Shown here piece after piece: positions 17,037-24,529 of a DNA stretch of 36,813 nt. Source of the stretch: DASZXJ01 sp035545895 (GTDB lineage: Bacteria > Planctomycetota > Phycisphaerae > Tepidisphaerales > Tepidisphaeraceae); NCBI GenBank assembly GCA_035545895.1, contig DASZXJ010000067.1, forward strand, positions 1 through 36,813, written 5' to 3'. Within the stretch, counting starts at the first letter, position 1. Each line of letters begins with the position of its first letter. The position numbers and the translations under genes are program-made. The notes under the pieces were generated by a model. It was not told the origin of the DNA, made no database searches, and saw nothing but the letters and a program-made list of their open reading frames with translations.

Positions 17037-17552
17037 ATGAGACAGTATCGTAATCGTGCGGGCGGTTTCACGCTCGTCGAAATCCTTATCGTGGTGATCA
17101 TCCTTGGCATCTTGGCTGCAATCGTGATTCCGCAGTTCACCAATGCCTCCCAGGACGCTCGTAAGAACAGCCTCACCAGCCAGCTCCAGACCATTCGCGG
17201 CCAGCTCGAGCTCGCGAAGCTGCAGCATCGTGACGTGGTTTCCGCCAGCCTCACGACCGGCGGCGCGACCGCTTGGGATCAGCTGACCACCAAGACCAAC
17301 GACGACTATACCACAACGGGTACGCCGAACTTCGGCCCATACCTGAATGCGTCCCCCGTCAACTCGTTGAACGGTGGAACCGCGACTGTCGTCATTGCCT
17401 CGGGTGCTGAACCCACGTTTGGCGCGTCGGTCTCGGGTGGTTCGACTTCGACCGGCTGGGTCTATCATGTCCCAACCGGCAAGATCTTTGCCACGACCAA
17501 GTCCGGCACGAAGGTCTATAACGAAGCAGACGGCCTGAATGCCGACCAATAA
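17037..17552 (+). CDS. gspG: Major pseudopilin (GspG-like)
   Basis: 171 residues from ATG 17037, with AGGAGA six bases upstream. The prepilin leader is short (MRQYRNRAGG) and cut before FTLVEILIVVIILGILAA, with the conserved Glu at position 5 of the mature protein. The N-terminal helix carries on through PQFTNASQDARKNSLTSQLQTIRGQLELAKLQHRD, followed by a small Ser/Thr/Gly-rich globular part ending near GWVYHVPTGKIF. It would be cleaved and methylated by a prepilin peptidase, which is not in this window, and form the main shaft of the pseudopilus. It is the first gene of the operon, and a strong hairpin separates it from the next gene, so it may be expressed most. Confidence 0.9.
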   Translation: MRQYRNRAGGFTLVEILIVVIILGILAAIVIPQFTNASQDARKNSLTSQLQTIRGQLELAKLQHRDVVSASLTTGGATAWDQLTTKTNDDYTTTGTPNFGPYLNASPVNSLNGGTATVVIASGAEPTFGASVSGGSTSTGWVYHVPTGKIFATTKSGTKVYNEADGLNADQ

Positions 17553-17570
17553 CCAATTAACGGCGAAACA

Positions 17571-17611
17571 GCGCCGGCATGGTGGCTCGCCACGAGCTGT
17601 CATGCCGGCGC
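17571..17611 (+). repeat. Perfect 11-base inverted repeat between the two GspG-like genes
   Basis: GCGCCGGCATG (17571-17581) and CATGCCGGCGC (17601-17611) are perfectly complementary, and the loop contains a second stem GTGG/CCAC (17582-17593). It lies just after the first pilin gene and before the second. There is no T-run. It is a likely RNA-processing or 3'-protection hairpin that could raise the level of the first gene over the rest. Confidence 0.8.
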
Positions 17612-17629
17612 GCTCGCCCAGGTTATCCG

Positions 17630-18151
17630 ATGCACAACAAAGCATCACATCCCGACTTCGCGAACTCGCCACGGCGAATGCTCTCCAAGGGCTTTACGCT
17701 GATCGAGATTCTCATCGTCGTCGTGATCCTTGGAATCCTGGCGACGATCGTCGTGCCGCAGTTCAGCAATGCCTCGCACGAAGCGAAAGAGAACAGCCTC
17801 AAGGACGATCTTCGATATTTGCGCACGCAGATCGCGGTCTATAAAGCGCAGCATCGCGATGTGGCGCCCGGTTCGGGCAGCGGCAGTTTCACGCTGCAAA
17901 TGACCCTGCCGACCGACGAGTCCGGTGCGACCAATGCCACAAGCTCATCTGTTTATAAGTTTGGACCTTACCTCACCAGGATCCCTTATAACCCGCTGAA
18001 CAATCTCGACACGATCAAGCTCAGCAGCTCCGCGACGCTTTCGGCGGATATCGATGATACGACAGGCTGGATTTACAATCCGAGCACACAGCAGATCATC
18101 TCAAACCTCAGCGGGAGTGATGGGCATGCCACTCCATACGCACAGTATTAA
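17630..18151 (+). CDS. Second GspG-like pseudopilin
   Basis: 173 residues from ATG 17630; the frame is open from 17579. The leader is longer than usual (about 21 residues, MHNKASHPDF...MLSKG) before FTLIEILIVVVILGILAT, with Glu5 present. ATG 17678 (MLSKG) would give a short leader but has no ribosome site. The mature part PQFSNASHEAKENSLKDDLRYLRTQIAVYKAQHRDVAPG lines up residue by residue with the preceding protein, so the two are tandem duplicates that have diverged in the globular part. The end GWIYNPSTQQIISN again resembles the first protein. It overlaps the next gene by 26 bases. Confidence 0.87.
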   Translation: MHNKASHPDFANSPRRMLSKGFTLIEILIVVVILGILATIVVPQFSNASHEAKENSLKDDLRYLRTQIAVYKAQHRDVAPGSGSGSFTLQMTLPTDESGATNATSSSVYKFGPYLTRIPYNPLNNLDTIKLSSSATLSADIDDTTGWIYNPSTQQIISNLSGSDGHATPYAQY

Positions 18152-18698
18152 ATCAACAAAACGGCGGGCGTTTACGCTTGCCGAAAGCCTTGCCGCAACG
18201 ATCGTGCTCGCGCTGGCGGTCGTTGGCGTGAGCGGGGCGATTATCGCATCCCAGCAGCAGATCCATGCCCAGGAAGAAGATTCCGTCGCCGCCGGTCTGG
18301 CCCGGCAATTGATGGAAGACATTGCGGTATTGCCCATCAATACCAGCGACGCCACCACCGGCTGGCCGACGACGACCGATCGAACCCTCTACGATTCCGT
18401 CATCGATTACAACGGCTATACCGAAGTGGTTTCAATTCCGATCCACCGCAGCGTCACTGTGGCCGATACGGGCACGTTCAGCAGCGCCAGCCCGTCCTCA
18501 ACAGCCATCACCAGCGGCACACCGACGCTCGGCGCGCAGCAATATTCCCGGGTCGTTTCAGTCACGTATCCGACATCGATTTTTGGACAAACGGTCAGCG
18601 CCGGCGAATTCGCGGTGATTGGCGTTACGGTCAAGGGCAGCAGTGGCGTTACGGTATCGCTGTCGCGAATTGTCGCGCGCAACACGGTCAGCCGCTAA
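18126..18698 (+). CDS. GspI/PilV-like minor pseudopilin
   Basis: 190 residues from ATG 18126, chosen because GGGAG lies eight bases upstream (ATG 18120 is too close to it). Leader MPLHTHSIKSTKRRA, then FTLAESLAATIVLALAVVGVSGA with Glu5. The residue before the cleavage site is Ala, not the usual Gly. The region after the helix (ASQQQIHAQEEDSVAAGLARQLMEDI) matches GspI/PilV-type minor pilins, where this helix is followed by the loss-of-Gln/LxQxLxE pattern. The rest is a Ser/Thr-rich beta domain of ~110 residues. It overlaps the end of the previous gene, suggesting coupled translation. Confidence 0.82.
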   Translation: MPLHTHSIKSTKRRAFTLAESLAATIVLALAVVGVSGAIIASQQQIHAQEEDSVAAGLARQLMEDIAVLPINTSDATTGWPTTTDRTLYDSVIDYNGYTEVVSIPIHRSVTVADTGTFSSASPSSTAITSGTPTLGAQQYSRVVSVTYPTSIFGQTVSAGEFAVIGVTVKGSSGVTVSLSRIVARNTVSR

Positions 18699-18708
18699 GA
18701 GGATTGAG

Positions 18709-19371
18709 ATGGAACCAAAAACCTCAAGACGCGGATTTACCTTTGTCGAGCTTTGCTTTGGCCTGGTCGTTACGTCGATGGTCATGATGGCGCTAGGCGC
18801 ATTCTCCCTGGCGATGGCCAACGCCTGGAAGAGCGCGCAGAAGACGCAATCGATCACATTGGCAGGCAACATGACGATCAAGCGCCTCGAAGATGAAATT
18901 AGAAACGCCCGGCTTCTTGGTGCCGTTCGCGCGGGATCATCCGACGGTTCGGCTACGGGCGCCGCAATCATGATCTGGAAAAACGACACCAATGGCGATG
19001 GCTTTATCCAGGGAAATGAATGCGAAATGATCGAACATGATACGACCAATCATACGCTGGTGCGCTACCCGACCGGTTTTGCCGATGCGGCCGGCACCTG
19101 GTCGTATTCCACAAAGTTCACTTCGTCAACGGTATTTACTCAATTCAAGGTTAATCGCACAGCACAGGTCTTTGCCCACAATATTTACGGAGCGGTGTTT
19201 CAAACGTCCGGAACAAGCGGAACGACATTCTGCCCGAATCTTAAAGTTGCTCTCAAAGTCATGGTGGATGACCGTGCCAGTTCGGGCTCGGCTGTTGGAG
19301 GCAGCGGACAATTGATGGTTCAATACGGTTCTGCCACCGTTCGCGCGCCGATCGCTCAACCGAATAACTGA
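18709..19371 (+). CDS. GspJ/PilW-like minor pseudopilin with an EF-hand-type loop
   Basis: 220 residues from ATG 18709 (AGAGGA upstream). Leader MEPKTSRRG, then FTFVELCFGLVVTSMVMMALGAFSLAM with Glu5. The helix continues into SITLAGNMTIKRLEDEIRNA, the GspJ/PilW look. Residues 93-104 read DTNGDGFIQGNE, which fits the calcium-binding EF-hand loop (D-x-N-x-D-G-x-I-x-x-x-E), followed by CEMIEHD. The remaining part is beta-rich and ends in a short Gln/Pro/Asn tail. Calcium is known to stabilise some pseudopilins, although at different sites. Confidence 0.8.
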   Translation: MEPKTSRRGFTFVELCFGLVVTSMVMMALGAFSLAMANAWKSAQKTQSITLAGNMTIKRLEDEIRNARLLGAVRAGSSDGSATGAAIMIWKNDTNGDGFIQGNECEMIEHDTTNHTLVRYPTGFADAAGTWSYSTKFTSSTVFTQFKVNRTAQVFAHNIYGAVFQTSGTSGTTFCPNLKVALKVMVDDRASSGSAVGGSGQLMVQYGSATVRAPIAQPNN

Positions 19372-19372
19372 T

Positions 19373-20557
19373 ATGAAAATGCCAGCCAAAAGAAAATATC
19401 GAGGCGTTGCGCTGATGATCGTGCTGTTTGCCGTTGCAACAGCAACCTTGATTGGCTTTGCAATTCTTTCAAATGCAAGCCTCCAGTCGCAGGTTTCGGG
19501 CAATCATGTCCGTGCGGCGCAGGCGGATTATCTGGCTGAATCAGGCTTGCAGGTCGCATCCTATTACCTTCAACGCGATCTTGCCGGATTGCCCTCCGCA
19601 TGGGCAGGACCGAATGGAAGCACGATCGCCATTCAAGCAAGCGGAGTCACCGTTTCTGGAATGACCGGCAGCTTTGACATCAGCGCCACGCGAAACGGAG
19701 CCCCTGACACGTATTCCGTGGTCGCCACCGCCCACAGCGCCGGCGCAACGGCGGCCAATCGAATTGCATCGAGCACGGTTCGGGTCGTCCGTGCCACTCC
19801 GAATTATTCCGCTGGATTTGGCGGGCCTATCACCGTGCCGACCAAGACCTATTTCAACGGCGGATCGTTTGTCGCCGCGGGGGCAATTTCCGGCGCGGGG
19901 ACATCAAACATCAGCGGCGGGACTCGCACGGCATTTCAATCCAATGATTTCACCGTGCCAAGCACATCGCAACTCAATTTTTATGGCGGTAACATCAATA
20001 ACGGCACATATACCATGCCCGACGGCACGGTTGGTACGCCGCAGATTTTCACCTCGGACAAACAAATTTACAGTCCATCAGACCTGGTGGCCAATAGCAA
20101 CAATCCTGGGCATGTGTTCTATTTCAACAGCAACGTTTTTTTCTATGGCGGGGGTGTCTATAACGCGACAATCCTCGCGCACGGGAAGGTCGAAATCGAA
20201 AACCTGGCTGTTCCACTCACAATTAATCGCGTCAGCGGATTTCCCGCGATCGTGACCGAAGATTTCCTCAAGATTAACGGCACACTGACCAATCTGACCG
20301 TCAATGGCGTGGTCTACGCAGGTAAAGGCACGAGTTGGGCTGCAGGCGCCCTGGTGCTCGGTACGACTGCCACCATCAACGGTGCGTTGTTGATTCCCAG
20401 CGGCAAACCGCTCGGTGCGCCAGGGATGGGCACGATGATCGTCAACTATACCCCCGCTAATAACGACGTCGTCAATTTGACGACGACGACCCAAGCCCCA
20501 TTGGCGGTGAAATTCACGGATTTGCCTTCGAATGTCACGGCATGGAACCAGAATTGA
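19373..20557 (+). CDS. PilX/GspK-like pseudopilin with a long repetitive beta domain
   Basis: 394 residues. Leader MKMPAKRKYRG, then VALMIVLFAVATATLIGFAILS. The mature Glu5 is missing, as is usual for the PilX/GspK group. A segment RAAQADYLAESGLQVASYYLQRD is the standard continuation in that group. Residues ~150-394 are Gly/Ser/Thr/Asn-rich with repeated short strands (FNGGSFVAAGAISGAG, TLTNLTVNGVVYAGKGTSWAAGALVLG) suggesting a beta-helix or polymer-forming fold. In GspK the large domain caps the pseudopilus tip. A second ATG, six bases downstream (19379), is possible. The start lies one base after the previous stop. Confidence 0.8.
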   Translation: MKMPAKRKYRGVALMIVLFAVATATLIGFAILSNASLQSQVSGNHVRAAQADYLAESGLQVASYYLQRDLAGLPSAWAGPNGSTIAIQASGVTVSGMTGSFDISATRNGAPDTYSVVATAHSAGATAANRIASSTVRVVRATPNYSAGFGGPITVPTKTYFNGGSFVAAGAISGAGTSNISGGTRTAFQSNDFTVPSTSQLNFYGGNINNGTYTMPDGTVGTPQIFTSDKQIYSPSDLVANSNNPGHVFYFNSNVFFYGGGVYNATILAHGKVEIENLAVPLTINRVSGFPAIVTEDFLKINGTLTNLTVNGVVYAGKGTSWAAGALVLGTTATINGALLIPSGKPLGAPGMGTMIVNYTPANNDVVNLTTTTQAPLAVKFTDLPSNVTAWNQN

Positions 20558-20568
20558 AAGGACCAATT

Positions 20569-20829
20569 ATGAAGACCTCACGGCTTTTAGGTGTTGTTGT
20601 TGTGCTCCAGTTGATGTTGCTCGCAGGGCAATGGCTGGGTAGTCCGATACTTGTTGCCCCGGCGCAAGCACAAGCGGTGGATGCAGCGCGCGACCGCATG
20701 CAAACCCTGGAGGAATTGCGAAACGCCAATACCAAGCTGGACAAAATAATCGACCTTTTAGGCAATGGCGGGCTACAGGTCCGCGTCGTTCAGCCCGATG
20801 AAATGAAGGGTAAGCCTGCCGCCCGATAA
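20569..20829 (+). CDS. Small exported protein with a helical segment
   Basis: 86 residues from ATG 20569, with AAAGGA upstream; ATG 20542 lies inside the previous gene and is less likely. A signal peptide or anchor covers residues ~1-36, ending in PAQAQA. Residues ~38-65 (AARDRMQTLEELRNANTKLDKIIDLL) form an amphipathic helix, probably coiled coil, and a short strand GLQVRVVQPDE follows. I do not recognise a family. It sits between the GspK-like and GspH-like genes, so it probably belongs to the machine. Small helical exported proteins of this kind are often scaffold or lid factors, but no function is assigned. Confidence 0.7.
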   Translation: MKTSRLLGVVVVLQLMLLAGQWLGSPILVAPAQAQAVDAARDRMQTLEELRNANTKLDKIIDLLGNGGLQVRVVQPDEMKGKPAAR

Positions 20830-20909
20830 CGCGGTTCGTTTCCGCCGGCGGATGCTTGCAATTGGGAATGGAATTTGAGTCGCTGATGCGAAAGCCTCGG
20901 AGGGTTGTC

Positions 20910-21455
20910 ATGTTCCCAAGCAAATTCCGTGTCAGGCGTGCATTCACGCTGGTCGAGATATTGACTGTCGTAGTGATTCTTGGAATCGCCTCGGCGGTCA
21001 TTATTCCGCAGATCGGTTCGCGAAGCGATTTGGTCTGTTCCGCCGGCGCGCGAGTTGTGATGGCCGACCTGATTTATGCCCAGAATCGCGCAATCGCCAT
21101 GCAACGGAAGCATTTCGTGCAGTTCAGCGGTCAGACATACACCCTGAGATCGCGTGACAGCGACACGTCCGCGATGACAGATTTGACGCATCCAATAACC
21201 AAAGGCACGTACTCGACGACATTCAATTCGTCGGGCTCGGGTCTTTCAAATGTAACGCTGACCTCTGCGTCCTTTGGTGGTAAAGCCTACATGGGCTTTG
21301 ACGAATTGGGGCAGCCCTTTTCGTTTGACTCAACAACCGGGCCAAATGGCACGATAACGGCGCTGACCAACAATGGCACAATAGTCATCACAAGCGGCAC
21401 CGCTTCGCTGACGATATCAGTGGAGCCGTTTACCGGTGAGATTACGGTCCAGTAA
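20910..21455 (+). CDS. GspH-like minor pseudopilin
   Basis: 181 residues from ATG 20910, which has GGAGGG five bases upstream; the frame is open from 20856. Leader MFPSKFRVRRA, then FTLVEILTVVVILGIASAVIIPQI with Glu5. As in the GspI-like gene, Ala replaces Gly before the cleavage site. After the helix comes ARVVMADLIYAQNRAIAMQRKHFVQFSGQTYTL, the pattern of the GspH family (paired strands after an AxxxLxxAQxxAI helix). The C-terminal part has GKAYMGFDELGQPFSFD and a TITISVEPFTGEITV-like strand, again as in GspH proteins. Confidence 0.88.
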   Translation: MFPSKFRVRRAFTLVEILTVVVILGIASAVIIPQIGSRSDLVCSAGARVVMADLIYAQNRAIAMQRKHFVQFSGQTYTLRSRDSDTSAMTDLTHPITKGTYSTTFNSSGSGLSNVTLTSASFGGKAYMGFDELGQPFSFDSTTGPNGTITALTNNGTIVITSGTASLTISVEPFTGEITVQ

Positions 21456-21467
21456 CGAATTAGAGCC

Positions 21468-22688
21468 ATGCTAAGACTGACACGATCCCAAATTCAACCG
21501 ATTGGCCTGGACATCGGAATGGACAGCATCAAGATGCTCCAGCTCGAGGTGACAGAGGGCAACCTGTCGGTCGTTGCCGCAGCCAAGCATGTCATGCCCG
21601 AGGAGGTCCGCAATCAGCCTGAACTGCGTTTGCCCGTTGCAATGGATGCAGTGAAACAAATGCTCCGCAACGGTCAATTCAGCGGCAGGCACCTTATTAC
21701 TTCGCTTCCTCGTGATATTGTTCACGTCAAGAATCTGCGACTACCACCCATGCCGCCATCCGATCTTGAAGCGGCGGTCGAGTTCGAATCTCGAAATATT
21801 TTCCCGGAAGATATCAATGACCCTTGTGTCCGTTTCCTTCCGACCGGCGAAGTCCGGCAGGGCAGCGAAACCCGGCTTGAAGTGATCTGTCTGGCTGCAC
21901 AGCAGCGTGAAATCAATACGTTCGTCGAGCAGTTGCACCGGACGGGGTGCATTATCGATTCGCTGGATTTCGAACCCAGTGCGCTGTATCGCGGCGTCGA
22001 GCGGTTCATCCGTCGCCGCGAAGATGAAAACGAAGTCCATGTGCTGGTTGATATCGGTAGCCGTCTTTCGCAGGTGATCATCGGCAAGGGGCGCGATATC
22101 AGCTTTTTCAAGCCGATCGACATTGGATCCAGCCAGTTGCAGCAGGATGTTTCACGAAAACTTGGAATTACGATTGAAGAGGCTCGCGCTTTGCGGCGAC
22201 GGATTGTTGAATCCGGCCCGGCTTGCGATGGTGAGGATAATTCCGATTCGGTCAGGCAAGCGGTGCACGATGCGACTCGCAGCACGATCGAAGAACTGGC
22301 TCGCGAGATATCGCTTTGCCTTCGATATTACTCAGTGACATTTCGCGGCCATCGGCCCGGGAAAGTACGATTGCTGGGCGGCGAAGGAGGCGATGCAAAA
22401 TTGCTCGCGACGATGAATTCCGTGCTCCCGATCCCCGTCGAAGCCGGTCGGCCGCTGATCAGCGTCAACACCGCTCGAATGAAACAATCTGAACGACGAG
22501 GCTTCATGGGTGAATGGGCGGTCGCGTTTGGGCTTGGCCTTAAATCGACTCGCGGATACTTCGGCGCTCGCGATGGCCGGCAACGCGAACCCGGCGCGCC
22601 TCGCAACGAAACGGCAGAGGTGATCGATCTGGAAAAGGCAGTTGACGGCGCAGCCAAGTCTCACGCGCAGGAGAGCGTCCATGCGTGA
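21468..22688 (+). CDS. pilM: PilM, actin-like cytoplasmic assembly protein
   Basis: 406 residues. The actin/FtsA-like fold is shown by PIGLDIGMDSIKMLQL (phosphate-1 loop, ~11-26), HLITSLPRDIVHVKNLRLPPM, DLEAAVEFE, EVICLAAQQREI, DSLDFEPSALYRG, VLVDIGSRLSQVIIGKGRDISF (phosphate-2) and KVRLLGGEGGDAKLL. PilM binds nucleotide and the N-terminus of PilN on the inner face of the membrane. Residues after ~350 are an extra, charged tail. It overlaps the PilN-like gene by eight bases. Together with the following three genes it makes the usual pilMNOP order. Confidence 0.93.
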   Translation: MLRLTRSQIQPIGLDIGMDSIKMLQLEVTEGNLSVVAAAKHVMPEEVRNQPELRLPVAMDAVKQMLRNGQFSGRHLITSLPRDIVHVKNLRLPPMPPSDLEAAVEFESRNIFPEDINDPCVRFLPTGEVRQGSETRLEVICLAAQQREINTFVEQLHRTGCIIDSLDFEPSALYRGVERFIRRREDENEVHVLVDIGSRLSQVIIGKGRDISFFKPIDIGSSQLQQDVSRKLGITIEEARALRRRIVESGPACDGEDNSDSVRQAVHDATRSTIEELAREISLCLRYYSVTFRGHRPGKVRLLGGEGGDAKLLATMNSVLPIPVEAGRPLISVNTARMKQSERRGFMGEWAVAFGLGLKSTRGYFGARDGRQREPGAPRNETAEVIDLEKAVDGAAKSHAQESVHA

Positions 22689-23298
22689 ACTGGAATTCCT
22701 TCCACCCTCTTATCAGCAGACTGCCCGGCGTAAACGAGTTGTTGTTACGCAAAGCTGGATCTTTCTTCTTTTGCTCGTTGGCCTGGGTACATGGGCTGCG
22801 CTTGCACAAGGAAACGTTCGTATCAAACAGCGGGAACTGAGGGATAAACAGCACGATCTCGACGAAACGCACCAGCAGCAGAGGATTCTGGCTGAACAAT
22901 TGAGCTATCGCAGGAAGCTGCAGGAGCAGGAGGGACTCGTCGCATCGATCGGATCGCAGGTCGATATGACCCGGATGCTTCAGACGCTCGACAATCTGAT
23001 GCCCAAGGAAATGAGCGTTCAGGAATTCGAGTGCACCACCGAAAAGCAGGAACGGATAACGACCAGCGTGGCAGCGCTTCCTTCGGCCGCTCCCAAGCCC
23101 AGGCAAATCGACCGGAAAATGCGCATTCGCATCGTGGGTGTGGCGCCGAGCAATGCCGATATCGCGAATTTCCTGACGGGCCTAAGCAGCGTCTCCTTTT
23201 TCAATCAGGTCGCGGTGAAGTACGCCAAGGACGTGACCGACAATGGTCACATTCTTCGCGAGTTTGAAGTTTCATTTGTGCTAGAACTGAACCAATAG
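22681..23298 (+). CDS. pilN: PilN-like inner-membrane assembly protein
   Basis: 205 residues from ATG 22681, which lies inside the last codons of pilM. The N-terminus MRELEFLPPSY matches the PilM-binding segment of PilN in spacing. One membrane helix follows (WIFLLLLVGLGTWAAL, ~25-40), then a coiled coil of ~50 residues and a ferredoxin-like domain (residues ~85-200, including MLQTLDNLMPKEMSVQEFE and ADIANFLTGLSSVSFFNQVAV). The domain order and the position after pilM support the call. Confidence 0.88.
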   Translation: MRELEFLPPSYQQTARRKRVVVTQSWIFLLLLVGLGTWAALAQGNVRIKQRELRDKQHDLDETHQQQRILAEQLSYRRKLQEQEGLVASIGSQVDMTRMLQTLDNLMPKEMSVQEFECTTEKQERITTSVAALPSAAPKPRQIDRKMRIRIVGVAPSNADIANFLTGLSSVSFFNQVAVKYAKDVTDNGHILREFEVSFVLELNQ

Positions 23299-23308
23299 GC
23301 AATTAAAG

Positions 23309-23863
23309 ATGCTAAGTCTTGAAACTCAAACTTCCTGGTCGACGCGAGCGCAATGGATGATTGGCGCTGCCACCGCACTGCTTGTGTTGGGATTCTACTT
23401 CCTGTGCTATCGCCCGCAGATTGCCAAGCAGGACGAACTCGCATTCCGCATTGGTCAGATTGATACTGAACTTGCTGCGACCAAAGGGCAGACCGATGTG
23501 CTGGATGCGGTGCGCGAGGATGTTGAACGTCTCAAGGTGCGATTAAACAAGGTTAAAACGCTGCCGAATCAAAGCGAATTCGCTCAATTTATTCGTGATG
23601 TGGGTATGCTTGGAACACAGGCATCGCTCAAAAGACTGGCATATACCTTCAGTCAGGACAAGCCTGAGCGAACCGACAAACTCAACGAAATTCCGATCAA
23701 ATTCACTTTTGAAGGCGATTTCGTGGACATCTTCTCATTTCTGCGCCACACCGAGGAATTGCAGCGATTAACACGCATTCCGGCATTGACCCTCAAGAGT
23801 CAGGACAAGACCGGCCAGGTTAAAGCGGAATTGACCATGAATATTTACTACTTGGCGGAATGA
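23309..23863 (+). CDS. pilO: PilO-like inner-membrane assembly protein
   Basis: 184 residues. Membrane helix at ~18-34, then a coiled coil (~40-85) and the PilO periplasmic fold with EFAQFIRDVGMLGTQASLKRLAYTF and PIKFTFEGDFVDIFSFLRHTEELQRLTRIPALTL, the characteristic PilO C-terminal pattern. It forms dimers with PilN in the periplasm. It is ten bases after the PilN-like stop, with a weak ribosome site. Confidence 0.9.
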   Translation: MLSLETQTSWSTRAQWMIGAATALLVLGFYFLCYRPQIAKQDELAFRIGQIDTELAATKGQTDVLDAVREDVERLKVRLNKVKTLPNQSEFAQFIRDVGMLGTQASLKRLAYTFSQDKPERTDKLNEIPIKFTFEGDFVDIFSFLRHTEELQRLTRIPALTLKSQDKTGQVKAELTMNIYYLAE

Positions 23864-23867
23864 AATC

Positions 23868-24500
23868 ATGAATCCAGCAGCCAACTTCATCAATAACTTC
23901 AGCAAAGCCGCAAAGGCGGACCCAAAGAAGACGGGTTCGCTGGCGGTGTTGTTTGCAGTGCTGCTGGTGATGGTGGGACGGCTTGTCCTAAACGGTAAGG
24001 CGACTGCGCCCGGTTCCGCCAATGCCATGCCGGTGCCGTCATTCTATAATGGGGTTTCAACGGCAGACGCATCCGGCAATTCGTCGGACGCTTCCAACCA
24101 TTCCGGGACAGCGGCAGCCTTCCAGAAATGGGTCGAGGCGCCTGTGCCTCCGATAAGTCGTAACCTCTTTGCGGTCCGTATTGATTATTTCCCCCTCGAT
24201 GGTTCTCGGACCGTGCAATCTGAATCAACGGATGAGGGTTTCTGGACCAAGCTTGAGAAGTCAATCAACCAGCGAACCGATGAAAGACAACGGCACGAGA
24301 ACATGATTGCGAGCTTTACGGTGGATGCGGAAAAACTTCGACTGCAAAGCGTCATGATGGGACCCGTGCCAAAAGCCATGATTGACGGAAAACTGGTGGG
24401 TGAGGGCAGCGTCGTCGCGGATTTCCGAGTGCTCAAAATTGAGACACGGAAAGTGATCGTCGAGCGAGAGGGCATCATGCTCGCGATCCAAATGAAATAG
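23868..24500 (+). CDS. PilP/GspB/GspC-like inner-membrane protein
   Basis: 210 residues. A cytoplasmic N-terminus of ~22 residues (a FINNFSKAAKADPKK segment), a membrane helix (~24-40), a Ser/Thr/Asn/Gly linker, a short ISRNLFAV motif often seen at the start of the GspC/GspB periplasmic part, then a helical segment. The last ~60 residues read LRLQSVMMGPVPKAMIDGKL and VVADFRVLKIETRKVIVEREGI, the beta-rich homology region of PilP/GspC/GspB that meets the secretin. It completes a pilMNOP-like order before the secretin. Confidence 0.78.
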   Translation: MNPAANFINNFSKAAKADPKKTGSLAVLFAVLLVMVGRLVLNGKATAPGSANAMPVPSFYNGVSTADASGNSSDASNHSGTAAAFQKWVEAPVPPISRNLFAVRIDYFPLDGSRTVQSESTDEGFWTKLEKSINQRTDERQRHENMIASFTVDAEKLRLQSVMMGPVPKAMIDGKLVGEGSVVADFRVLKIETRKVIVEREGIMLAIQMK

Positions 24501-24529
24501 GCGACGATGCCCGAGGCGAGGCAAAGCGT

